This document shows, piece after piece, positions 7,201-13,316 of a DNA stretch of 13,487 nt. Source of the DNA: a bacterium (GTDB lineage Bacteria; UBP18; UBA7526). The stretch spans positions 1 to 13,487 of the forward strand of contig JAUXAI010000033.1 of assembly GCA_030619985.1 (NCBI GenBank), read 5' to 3'. How positions within the stretch are numbered: position 1 is the stretch's first letter; each line of letters opens with the position of its first letter. The position numbers and the translations under genes were made by a program. A model generated the notes under the pieces. The model was not told the origin of the DNA. It saw only the letters and a list, made by a program, of their open reading frames with translations, and did no database searches.

Positions 7201-8439
7201 CAGCTAAGTTTTAAAAGTAAAGAGGTTTCTTCTTCCCCTAAACCAGGGAAGAGAAAATTGCTCATCCCCTATATGGACGAGGATGCCCATATCCTGGTTG
7301 AGGCCCTGAAATTCATAGGGGTTGAAGCCGAACTCTTGCCCCGATCATCAGACGCCACATTAACCCTGGCCAACAGATTCATATCAGATAAGACCTGCCT
7401 GCCCACCAGGGAGACCGCCGGGGATTTCTTAGGTTATGTGCTCCGGCACCCTTGCCATCCAGATAAGATTGCCTTCTTTAACATGCAGGCGGATGGTTCC
7501 TGTAGACAGAAGTGCTATTACTTATTGCAGGAACAGACCTTGAAAGAATTGGGTTTTGAGGTTCCCATAATAACCCCTGAGCCAGGCACCATCAATTATT
7601 GGAAGGGGTTTGAACTGGTAAATGGGAGGATAAAGATCAGCAAGATAAGGGGGTTTAGATTTCTTACCAGATTCTGGAAAGGCCTGGTGGCCATGGAGGT
7701 TATTAGACAATATGTCAGGGAGAGGCGGCCCTATGAATTAGTTCCCGGCAGCATTGATAGAGCATTTAAAGAGAATATGAATCTGATACTGGAAGGGATG
7801 CGGGAAGGCAATATGGCCTCCAGAACCTATAAACTCTTCCAGTTGATAGAAAAGGTTCCTATCGGCAGAAAAGAAGAGAAGGTTAATATCGGGGTTGTGG
7901 GGGAGGCCTATGTCAGAGTCCACGAGCATAGCAATGAATACATGGTTAAAAGAATAGAATCCCTGGGCGGTATAGTCATCCTGCCCATGACTGGTTCCTT
8001 TCTGAACTATGCCTTTGAGGTCATAGCAAAGAGACACCCTATTTTGAAACCCCTAAAATACCTCCAGGAATTCCTGGAACATCAGGTCACTAAGAAGATC
8101 CGTCACCATCTGATCTTCCCGGAGCCGAAGGCTAAAGAAATGTTAGCCGCAGCCTCCCATTACCTTCACCTTTCAGCAGATAGTGAGGCCCTGGAGGGAA
8201 CCGGTCTGGCGCGACTCTATATCGCATCCAGAAAGATTTACGGGATACTCTCCCCCGTCCCCTCCTACTGTATGCCGGGAGGAATACTCCAATACATGCT
8301 GGAGAAGATGCACCGAGAATTTAAGATACCGGTGCTCACCTTAAGAATGGATGGAGTTCATGATCCAAATACCAGGACAAATCTCGAAATCTTTATGCAT
8401 AAAGCAAAGCGCTACAAGATGCATTTAGAGAAGAAGTAA
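4231..8439 (+). CDS. Giant acyl-CoA dehydratase activase-like protein (two BadF/HgdC ATPase domains, DUF2229 and HgdB-like regions)
   Basis: A 1402-residue protein of the BadF/BadG/BcrA/HgdC group. The first ASKHA ATPase domain (about 3-266) has GIDLGALSIN, the cluster cysteines Cys131 (CAAGTG) and Cys170 (GTCSVF), and LQGGVAANRG. The second (about 321-581) has GIDVGSISTN, EIGGQDSK, Cys453 (CAAGTG), Cys491/Cys493 (CKCTVF) and LQGGVALNR. A cysteine motif follows (Cys609, 612, 616, 637), then a DUF2229-type region (about 676-900) and HgdB-like parts to the C-terminus with Cys938, 975, 1056, 1091, 1095 and 1347. In HgdC, a homodimer holds one [4Fe-4S] cluster and uses ATP to push low-potential electrons into a dehydratase; here two such domains could do this within one chain. 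Large fused members of this length are known in anaerobes, mostly without assigned function. No separate dehydratase genes are visible. The substrate is unknown. The start codon follows a weak ribosome binding site, consistent with coupling to ruvC. Confidence 0.92.
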   Translation: MAKYIGIDLGALSINTILYDSKNQGIEELPYLLHQREPLPRAIINLKKILKDEKGIEGIGVTGSGGELLASLINAHFVNPIIAQAEANIRLYPHLRTIFTIGGQSSGLIFLDHDSNPDQTVMSDSVTSGQCAAGTGSFLDQAASRLKYSIEEFSDLALKSKTPENISGTCSVFANSAMINSQQNGAKDVDIIAGLCYGLARNLIGTLSRGKRLSKPISLQGGVAANRGMIKAFEDILGLLKENETLFIPPYFRSMDAIGAAMIAARQKQGRDFNLKVINRKLRSLNQERKENLLKPLSLTDDINILEGDLYPSTKDERWDVFLGIDVGSISTNIAVLNFAKGEWKLLTKRYLPTESRPLKVVTQALLDVEQEMGERINVLDVCVTGSGRGLVADYLGGVRTRNEITAHKTGSLSVAERLEIGVDEIFEIGGQDSKYIILEDGVVVDFAMNTACAAGTGSFIEEQAKLLGIRVEDFAHQAFKSQRPFSFGSCKCTVFMEQEVISRQNTHRKNDLVASLCHAIAHNYLNEFKIGDKRGKNIFLQGGVALNRAVVVALQYLTKAKITVPPHCEVLGAIGAAILAKKMYQGKTNFVGFKRLKGRTYSLKSFECKGCANVCTVKMVEIEEEEGITYYYGDRCQKYQKSAGQLSIENNLPNLFRERERLLTRPHETKTKRNGIKIGIPRLFSVYYDLFPLWQAFFTELGYRVITSEITNKKLLAKGSDGVLSDTCLPLEMLTGHIRNLLEKDVDYIFLPSVIEMPNRREDRKTYLCPLVQASPYMARVTTELGKKLLTVPIHFHKKRYNLERAMMEIGRTLGQNPKSVKRALSKGLASFTHFNKEIKKRGREILENIENYSLPVVVVSRSYTIGDPGINVDLPRMLLDLDALPIPLDFLPLEEQDLGTYQGKINWSYGQRILRAAELIRKTPRLNAVYFSIFACGPDSFLTTFFKNRMGGKPFLNLEVGKTTAQAHLRTRCEAFLDSVRERVEKIHQLSFKSKEVSSSPKPGKRKLLIPYMDEDAHILVEALKFIGVEAELLPRSSDATLTLANRFISDKTCLPTRETAGDFLGYVLRHPCHPDKIAFFNMQADGSCRQKCYYLLQEQTLKELGFEVPIITPEPGTINYWKGFELVNGRIKISKIRGFRFLTRFWKGLVAMEVIRQYVRERRPYELVPGSIDRAFKENMNLILEGMREGNMASRTYKLFQLIEKVPIGRKEEKVNIGVVGEAYVRVHEHSNEYMVKRIESLGGIVILPMTGSFLNYAFEVIAKRHPILKPLKYLQEFLEHQVTKKIRHHLIFPEPKAKEMLAAASHYLHLSADSEALEGTGLARLYIASRKIYGILSPVPSYCMPGGILQYMLEKMHREFKIPVLTLRMDGVHDPNTRTNLEIFMHKAKRYKMHLEKK

Positions 8440-8444
8440 ATCAG

Positions 8445-8491
8445 TCCGTCTGCCCATCAGTAGTATAGACGGATTCGACGGACAAGACGGA
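8445..8491. repeat. Period-9 repeat with inverted arm between the activase and spoIID genes
   Basis: GACGGA occurs three times at exact 9-nt spacing (8468, 8477, 8486). Its complement TCCGTCT at 8445-8451 pairs with AGACGGA at 8467-8473, a 7-bp stem with a 15-nt loop. No T-run follows, so it does not look like an intrinsic terminator. A small ACGCA/TGCGT hairpin (8495-8509) lies just downstream. Confidence 0.6.
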
Positions 8492-8530
8492 GAAACGCAT
8501 ATCTTGCGTGATGAACAAAGGATGTCGCGA

Positions 8531-9658
8531 ATGAAAAAAACCCTGCTACTATTTTTAATGATAGCGTGTTTTATTTTAACGGGTTTTAGAGATAGTTCCG
8601 ATCCTAAGATTCGGGTGGCTATTCTTCTGGACGCTTCATCTGTGAAAATATCTGCTACGGGAAGATTTAAAATCTTTGCTCCCGGAAAGTTGGAAGCAGT
8701 GGCTACTGGCGATGAGAGTTCTATTTATATGATTCAATCTGGTCTCTTTGGTCTAAAGATGGATGGGCCAGAGGAGTATGGAAATATCTTGGAGGTTAAG
8801 CCCTTAGGGGATTCTTTTATAAGAGTAAATAACCGGACCTATCGAGGAGAGATAGAGGTCAGGAAGAGGAATGACACCTTATTGGTCATCAATGAGGTGG
8901 ACTTGGAGGAGTATCTCTATGGAGTGATGAAGCATGAAATTTCGCCTGCCTGGCCCCTAGAAGCAGTAAAGGCTCAGGCTGTGGCTGCCAGAAGTTTCGC
9001 TTTAAATAAAAAATTGGGGAACGTCGGTAAACCCTACGACTTATGTGCTACTATTACCTCTCAGGTATATGGTGGCCTATCGGGTGAGGATCCCAGATCT
9101 AACGAGGCCATTGATGAGACGAGAGGAGAGATACTTACCTATGAGGAGAGACCAATAGCTGCCTACTATCACGCTACCTGTGGGGGAGAGACAGAGGACG
9201 TGGAGAATGTCTGGGGTGGGAGGTTACCCTATCTAAAGAGTGTAAGATGCAGATATTGTAAAGATTCTCCTCACTATGAATGGGAGGAGAAGTTGAGCCT
9301 CTTAGAGATTAGCAACGCCTTGGGTCATAAAGGGATTAGTGAGGTCGAGTCTATAGAGATCTATGAGAGAAGTGACACAGGAAGGATAGTGAAACTGGTT
9401 GTGGAAGACGAATTCGGCAAGCACATCATCTCTGGGAACCAGTTCCGGATGGCCCTTGGACCCAATCTAATTAGGAGTACTCTTTTTAAGATAAAGGAAA
9501 AGAGGGGTAGGGTGGAGTTTAAAGGAAAGGGCTGGGGGCATGGAGTAGGGATGTGTCAGTGGGGAACAAAAGGAATGGCAGAGAGAGACTTCTCTTATAA
9601 AGAGATTTTAAAGCATTACTATTCCAATGCTGAAATAAGGAAAATGGATAATAGATAA
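8531..9658 (+). CDS. SpoIID/LytB-domain peptidoglycan-modifying protein
   Basis: I chose the ATG at 8531 (375 residues) over the TTG at 8504. It gives a clean export signal beginning MKKTLLLFLMIACFILTGF, and AAAGG at 8517-8521 lies nine bases upstream; the TTG falls inside a small hairpin. The SpoIID domain is clear: LEEYLYGVMKHEISPAW, with a glutamate in the position expected for catalysis (about residue 136), then EAVKAQAVAARSFALNK, and near the end GKGWGHGVGMCQWGTKGMAE and the YKEILKHYY segment. Family members cleave glycan strands stripped of stem peptides; they are essential in sporulation but also common in non-sporulating bacteria, often as amidase enhancers. Cysteines at about 172, 217 (HATCGG), 240 and 243 (RCRYC) may bind zinc, as reported for a clostridial SpoIID. 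It is predicted to act outside the cytoplasmic membrane. Its presence alone does not show that the organism sporulates. Confidence 0.92.
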   Translation: MKKTLLLFLMIACFILTGFRDSSDPKIRVAILLDASSVKISATGRFKIFAPGKLEAVATGDESSIYMIQSGLFGLKMDGPEEYGNILEVKPLGDSFIRVNNRTYRGEIEVRKRNDTLLVINEVDLEEYLYGVMKHEISPAWPLEAVKAQAVAARSFALNKKLGNVGKPYDLCATITSQVYGGLSGEDPRSNEAIDETRGEILTYEERPIAAYYHATCGGETEDVENVWGGRLPYLKSVRCRYCKDSPHYEWEEKLSLLEISNALGHKGISEVESIEIYERSDTGRIVKLVVEDEFGKHIISGNQFRMALGPNLIRSTLFKIKEKRGRVEFKGKGWGHGVGMCQWGTKGMAERDFSYKEILKHYYSNAEIRKMDNR

Positions 9659-9698
9659 TGAATTACGAATGGCGGGCAGGTGTAAAAAATCTGTAACG

Positions 9699-9744
9699 AT
9701 TCGCGTTAATTCGCGTTTTAAAATTAAATTCGCGATTATTCGCG
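9699..9744. repeat. Four phased ATTCGCG repeats upstream of yajC
   Basis: ATTCGCG occurs at 9699, 9709, 9728 and 9738. The start-to-start spacings are 10, 19 and 10 nt, close to whole turns of the DNA helix. The array ends four bases before the yajC ribosome binding site. It may be a spacer microrepeat like the others in this window, or a binding-site array; the sequence does not decide. Confidence 0.65.
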
Positions 9745-9747
9745 TCT

Positions 9748-9756
9748 AAGGAGGTG
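9748..9756 (+). promoter_or_regulatory. Full-length Shine-Dalgarno sequence of yajC
   Basis: AAGGAGGTG is a perfect complement to the conserved 3' tail of bacterial 16S rRNA and lies four bases before the ATG at 9761. It is the strongest ribosome binding site in the window and fixes the yajC start. Confidence 0.9.
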
Positions 9757-9760
9757 TGGA

Positions 9761-10075
9761 ATGAATCAAGTATATGCCATGGCGCCCAGATCAGAGGGGG
9801 CGGCCCCTGGTGGAATGGGAGGTTTAGGACCTTTCGTTCCCATAATCTTAATCTTCATCATCTTCTACTTCCTCCTCATCCGACCCCAGCAGATAAAGCA
9901 GAAGAAGCACAGAGAGATGCTTCAGAATCTGGAAAGGGGAGATGAGGTAGTGACCAATGGTGGGATCCATGGGACCATTGTGAGGATCAAAGAGGATGTC
10001 GTCACCTTAAAGGTGGCGGAGAAGATGGAGATTCAAGTCTCCAAGAGCGCCATTGCCTACCGCAAAAAGAAATAA
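9761..10075 (+). CDS. yajC: Preprotein translocase accessory subunit YajC
   Basis: A small (104-residue) single-span membrane protein of the Sec holo-translocon. A short N-terminal stretch rich in Gly and Ala is followed by a hydrophobic helix at about residues 24-40 (FVPIILIFIIFYFLLIRP), ending in the family-typical IRPQQIKQKKHREM, and then the cytosolic domain with the signature LERGDEVVTNGGIHGTIVRI. Length and motif order match the family. YajC associates with SecDF, encoded two genes downstream, so the genes probably act together although an HD-domain gene lies between them. Confidence 0.96.
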   Translation: MNQVYAMAPRSEGAAPGGMGGLGPFVPIILIFIIFYFLLIRPQQIKQKKHREMLQNLERGDEVVTNGGIHGTIVRIKEDVVTLKVAEKMEIQVSKSAIAYRKKK

Positions 10076-10090
10076 CGTAAACTCGTAAAA

Positions 10091-10175
10091 TTCGGAGTTC
10101 AGAGTTAGGAGTTCGGAGAAAAAATACACCGAACTCAAGCGATCCCGCCGAGGGCGGGAGAGCGTACTCCGAACT
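10091..10175. repeat. Period-7 tandem repeat and alternative hairpins between yajC and the HD gene
   Basis: Four heptamers start at 10091, 10098, 10105 and 10112; TTCGGAG is exact in the first and last and one or two bases different in the middle two. The last unit can pair in two ways: GAGTTCGG 10109-10116 with CCGAACTC 10129-10136, or AGTTCGGAG 10110-10118 with CTCCGAACT 10167-10175. A separate 6-bp GC stem, CCCGCC 10144-10149 with GGCGGG 10153-10158, lies inside. No T-run follows any of them, so none reads as an intrinsic terminator. Confidence 0.7.
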
Positions 10176-10200
10176 AAAACCATCTAAAGAGAGGTTAGTA

Positions 10201-10866
10201 ATGGCTAAGGTTACTTTGAATGATGTGGTAAAGAATGAGAAGGTGAAGGCCTATCTGGAAGGAGCGAATAGACAATTAGAGGCCATAGGTTATACAGAGC
10301 ATGGCCATCGCCACGCTGACCTGACAGCAAAGATCGCCCGTAATATCCTCCTTCGTTTGGGATATAACAAAGATGAGGCAGAGCTGGCTGCCATTGCCGG
10401 GTACTTACACGATATCGGCAATGTGGCAGGAAGGACGAACCATGGCCAAGCAGCAGCCATCTTAGCCTCCCGTATCCTGGGAGAGATGGGGATGGAGGAT
10501 AAGGATATCGCAATCATCATGGGAGCGGTGGGGAATCATGAGGAAGAAATTGGAGAACCCCCTTCCCCTCAGGCAGCAGCCTTAGTCATCGCAGATAAAT
10601 CGGATGTCCATAGGTCACGGGTGCGAAATCCCAATATAGCCACCTTTGATATTCATGACAGGGTGAATTATGCTGCAGAGCACTCCTTCGTTAGGGTGGA
10701 CAAAAAGAGGAAGACCATCACCCTCGAACTGACCATCGATACCAAGATCTCCCAGGTTATGGAATACTTTGAGATCTTCTTATCCCGAATGATGATCTGC
10801 AGAAGGGCCGCCAAGGTCTTAAAGTGTGACTTCAAATTGGTAATAAATGGAATAAAGCTACTATAA
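10201..10866 (+). CDS. HD-domain metal-dependent phosphohydrolase
   Basis: A 221-residue soluble protein with the HD-superfamily metal site: His38 in GHRHAD, the His70-Asp71 pair in GYLHDIGN, His81 in TNHGQAAAIL, His113 in GNHEE, and Asp132/Asp135 in ADKSDVHR. HD proteins hydrolyse phosphate esters of nucleotides or related substrates; the substrate here cannot be read from sequence. The ATG follows AGAGAGG with a six-base spacing. Placement between yajC and secDF recalls the arrangement in some Clostridia, which suggests a conserved association with the Sec accessory operon without showing a shared function. The C-terminal third has no motif I recognise. Confidence 0.88.
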   Translation: MAKVTLNDVVKNEKVKAYLEGANRQLEAIGYTEHGHRHADLTAKIARNILLRLGYNKDEAELAAIAGYLHDIGNVAGRTNHGQAAAILASRILGEMGMEDKDIAIIMGAVGNHEEEIGEPPSPQAAALVIADKSDVHRSRVRNPNIATFDIHDRVNYAAEHSFVRVDKKRKTITLELTIDTKISQVMEYFEIFLSRMMICRRAAKVLKCDFKLVINGIKLL

Positions 10867-10878
10867 AAGGAATAAAGA

Positions 10879-13122
10879 ATGGATAAAAATAGACTCATCA
10901 AATTATTGGCCATTATTCTGATCATCGGTCTGGCCTTCTGGCAACTCTATCCCAGTCTTAAGTATTATAGATTAAGTCCAGAAGAGAGGGAATTAGAGAA
11001 GGAATTAAGGGATAGAGCTATCCATCTGGGCCTGGACCTCCAGGGAGGGATGCATCTTGTCCTAGAGGTGGATACCAAAGATATGGCGGCCAGGGAGGCC
11101 AATTCAGCTGTAGAAGGAGCTCTGATCGTTATCAGAAGGCGGATTGAGGATAAATTCCCTTTACTAGAACCTAAGATCCAGAGGCAGGGGAAGAACAGAA
11201 TCATCATTCAACTTCCTGGGATAAGGGATCCGGAGAGGGCAAAAGAACTCATTGGGAAGACAGCCCTCTTAGAGTTCAAAATAGTTAAGGATCGGGCAGA
11301 CAGTAAAGAAAGACTCTTGGAAAAACTCTCTAATGAGATACCCTTGGGATGCTATATTCCAGAGAGCAAGGAAGAGGAAGTCTTCTTAGTAGAGAAAGAA
11401 CCAGTATTAACAGGTGAAGAATTATCCACTGCTGCTCCAAAGATTTACGAGGCGCGACCCGAGGTCTCTTTAAAATTTACCAGAAAGGGGGCAGGAATAT
11501 TCAAGGAGGTGACCGGGAAGCATGTAGGAGAACAATTGGCCATCATCCTTGATGATGTAGTCTATTCCGCCCCAGTAATCAGGGAGAAAATAACGGGCGG
11601 GGAGGCCCGCATTACCGGCCGTTTCACCATGGATGAGGCAAAGGATTTGGCTAATGTGCTTCGTCACGGTGCCCTTCCCGCAGCAGTAAATAAGATTGAA
11701 GAGCGGACGGTTGGTCCTTCCCTGGGTCTGGACTCTATAAATAAAGGAGTAAGGGCAGCTATTCTGGGCCTGGCTTTAATTGCCCTCTTCATGCTTCTTT
11801 ATTATCGTTTCTCAGGTCTCATTGCTAACTTCGCTCTTTTCCTAACCCTCCTTCTTCTCCTGGCGACCTTAACTGGCTTTGGCCTTACTTTAACTCTTCC
11901 TGGAATTGCCGGTATCATATTGACCATCGGTATGGCGGTGGATGCCAATGTCCTAATCTTTGAGAGAATGAAAGAGGAACTAAGAAGTGGAAAGTCGATC
12001 AGGGCCTCCGTAGAAGGGGGCTACACCAAAGCCTTTTTGACCATTATGGATGCCAACGTTACCACATTAATCGCTGCCTTAGTTCTCTTTCAGTTCGGCA
12101 CCGGTCCAGTGAAAGGCTTTGCCGTTACTCTATCTATTGGAATATTGGCCAGCATGTTCTCTGCCCTTGTAGTCTCCCGGGCTATCTTTGAATTCTTAAC
12201 CAGCAGAAGGAGATTTAAGAGACTCTCCATGGCCAGCCTCATCGGTCCCACCAAAATAGACTTCATAAATAGGCGTAAGATTGCTTTTGCTTTTTCCATC
12301 CTTCTAATTGTTGTTGGACTGGTTTCTTTTGTGACCAAAGGAGAGGATAAATTATTGGGAATAAAGAAGAACTTTGGTATCGATTTCAGGGGAGGAAGTT
12401 TAGTCCAACTTAGGTTTGCCTCTCCCATTAGTGCAAATGAAGGAAGGAAAGCCTTAAGTGAGATCGGATTAGGAGCAAGCACCATCCAGCAGTTCGATAC
12501 TGGCAAAGGAATGATCATCAGAAGCACTAAGGATGCTGTTACTCCTATTGTAAGTAAGTTTTCCCAGGCCTTTAAATTAGAGGAGGTCCAGCGACGGGAG
12601 ATGGTAGGTCCAGAGGTGGGTAGGGACCTGAGAAAGGCAGCCTTCCTTGCTCTATTCTGGGCTTTAATCGGGATACTAATCTACATTGCCTGGAGGTTTG
12701 AGTTCAGATTTGCCATCGCTGCCGTAATTGCTTTATTCCATGATGTCTTGATTACCATTGGCGCTTTTTCTTTAACTGGGAGAGAATTTTCCCTTCCCAT
12801 CATCGCTGCTCTATTGACCATCGTTGGCTATTCATTGAATGATACTATCGTAGTCTTTGACAGAATACGCAGGAATGCCAAGATATTGAGAAAGGAACCC
12901 TATGAGATTATGGTTAACACCAGCATAAACGAGACCCTCTCTCGAACACTCCTTACTTCGCTAACCACCCTGGTCGTTGTTTTATGCCTCTTCTTCCTGG
13001 GAGGAGAGGTAATCCATGACTTCGCCTTCGCCCTTTTAGTGGGCATTACCGTAGGAACCTACTCCTCCATCTTTGTCGCCAGTCCCATCCTCGTTGCCTG
13101 GCAGAAGAGAGCAAGGAGATAA
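10879..13122 (+). CDS. secDF: Protein translocase SecDF (fused SecD and SecF)
   Basis: A 747-residue membrane protein in which SecD and SecF are one chain, as in Bacillus and Thermus. It uses the proton gradient to pull secreted proteins across the membrane after the SecA motor. SecD half: a first membrane helix at about 7-23, then LGLDLQGGMHLVLEVD (50-65), a large external domain, and a membrane block from about 290 containing GMAVDANVLIFER with Asp355. SecF half: FINRRKIAF at 462, GIDFRGGSLVQLRF (500-513), and a second membrane block with IVGYSLNDTIVVFDRIRRN carrying Asp655. Asp355 and Asp655 match the aspartates implicated in proton transport. Length agrees with known fused proteins (about 735-740). 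The start has AAAGG eight bases upstream and lies 12 nt after the HD gene stop, so the two are probably co-transcribed. Confidence 0.97.
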   Translation: MDKNRLIKLLAIILIIGLAFWQLYPSLKYYRLSPEERELEKELRDRAIHLGLDLQGGMHLVLEVDTKDMAAREANSAVEGALIVIRRRIEDKFPLLEPKIQRQGKNRIIIQLPGIRDPERAKELIGKTALLEFKIVKDRADSKERLLEKLSNEIPLGCYIPESKEEEVFLVEKEPVLTGEELSTAAPKIYEARPEVSLKFTRKGAGIFKEVTGKHVGEQLAIILDDVVYSAPVIREKITGGEARITGRFTMDEAKDLANVLRHGALPAAVNKIEERTVGPSLGLDSINKGVRAAILGLALIALFMLLYYRFSGLIANFALFLTLLLLLATLTGFGLTLTLPGIAGIILTIGMAVDANVLIFERMKEELRSGKSIRASVEGGYTKAFLTIMDANVTTLIAALVLFQFGTGPVKGFAVTLSIGILASMFSALVVSRAIFEFLTSRRRFKRLSMASLIGPTKIDFINRRKIAFAFSILLIVVGLVSFVTKGEDKLLGIKKNFGIDFRGGSLVQLRFASPISANEGRKALSEIGLGASTIQQFDTGKGMIIRSTKDAVTPIVSKFSQAFKLEEVQRREMVGPEVGRDLRKAAFLALFWALIGILIYIAWRFEFRFAIAAVIALFHDVLITIGAFSLTGREFSLPIIAALLTIVGYSLNDTIVVFDRIRRNAKILRKEPYEIMVNTSINETLSRTLLTSLTTLVVVLCLFFLGGEVIHDFAFALLVGITVGTYSSIFVASPILVAWQKRARR

Positions 13123-13128
13123 ATACAA

Positions 13129-13160
13129 AGGAGACCAGGAGATCGGGTCATCAGGTCATT
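13129..13160 (+). repeat. Period-8 tandem repeat after secDF
   Basis: Four octamers in register start at 13129, 13137, 13145 and 13153. The first two differ at two positions (AGGAGACC, AGGAGATC), as do the last two (GGGTCATC, AGGTCATT). It begins seven bases after the secDF stop. No intrinsic terminator is visible in this spacer. Confidence 0.6.
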
Positions 13161-13187
13161 AGATAAGCGAGAATTTCCTGATACCCT

Positions 13188-13207
13188 GTATTCTGAGCAT
13201 CGCGAAG
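13188..13207 (-). repeat. Possible dispersed element copy upstream of the ferredoxin-like gene
   Basis: Read on the minus strand this is CTTC-N8-CAG-N-ATAC, related to the copy at 352-371. A short inverted repeat, ATTCT 13190-13194 with AGAAT 13206-13210, overlaps it. The motif resembles a common environmental-genome intergenic repeat known to me by appearance only. Confidence 0.45.
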
Positions 13208-13265
13208 AATCTAGCCAACTTGTTAGGCGTCTATTCTGGTAATCTGATACTCTTCTTCTTTTTGC

Positions 13266-13293
13266 TGTAAACCCGTTGCTGTAAACTGTAAAC
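13266..13293 (+). repeat. Period-7 tandem repeat upstream of the ferredoxin-like gene
   Basis: TGTAAAC is exact at 13266, 13280 and 13287, with one diverged heptamer at 13273 keeping the register. It ends 23 bases before the ATG at 13317. Confidence 0.65.
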
Positions 13294-13316
13294 TAACCGT
13301 GCAAAGCGAGGTTTAG

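Noticed and set aside
8504-8530. Upstream TTG start adding nine residues to the SpoIID protein
   Set aside because: The added residues precede a clean signal peptide beginning at the 8531 ATG. AAAGG is well spaced for 8531, and the TTG lies within a small hairpin at 8495-8509 with no ribosome binding site.
9699-9744. CRISPR-like array
   Set aside because: Repeat units of 7-10 nt and spacers of a few bases are far below CRISPR dimensions, and no cas gene is present.
9754-9945. 63-residue open frame overlapping yajC
   Set aside because: It is out of frame with yajC, starts inside its Shine-Dalgarno sequence and has no recognisable family features.
10144-10158. GC hairpin after yajC as a terminator
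   Set aside because: It is only 6 bp with a 3-nt loop and is followed by AGAGCG rather than a T-tract.
13220-13248. Promoter for the ferredoxin-like gene (TTGTTA, 17 nt, TCTGAT)
   Set aside because: Both boxes match only 4 of 6 consensus positions, which is expected by chance in a spacer of this size.
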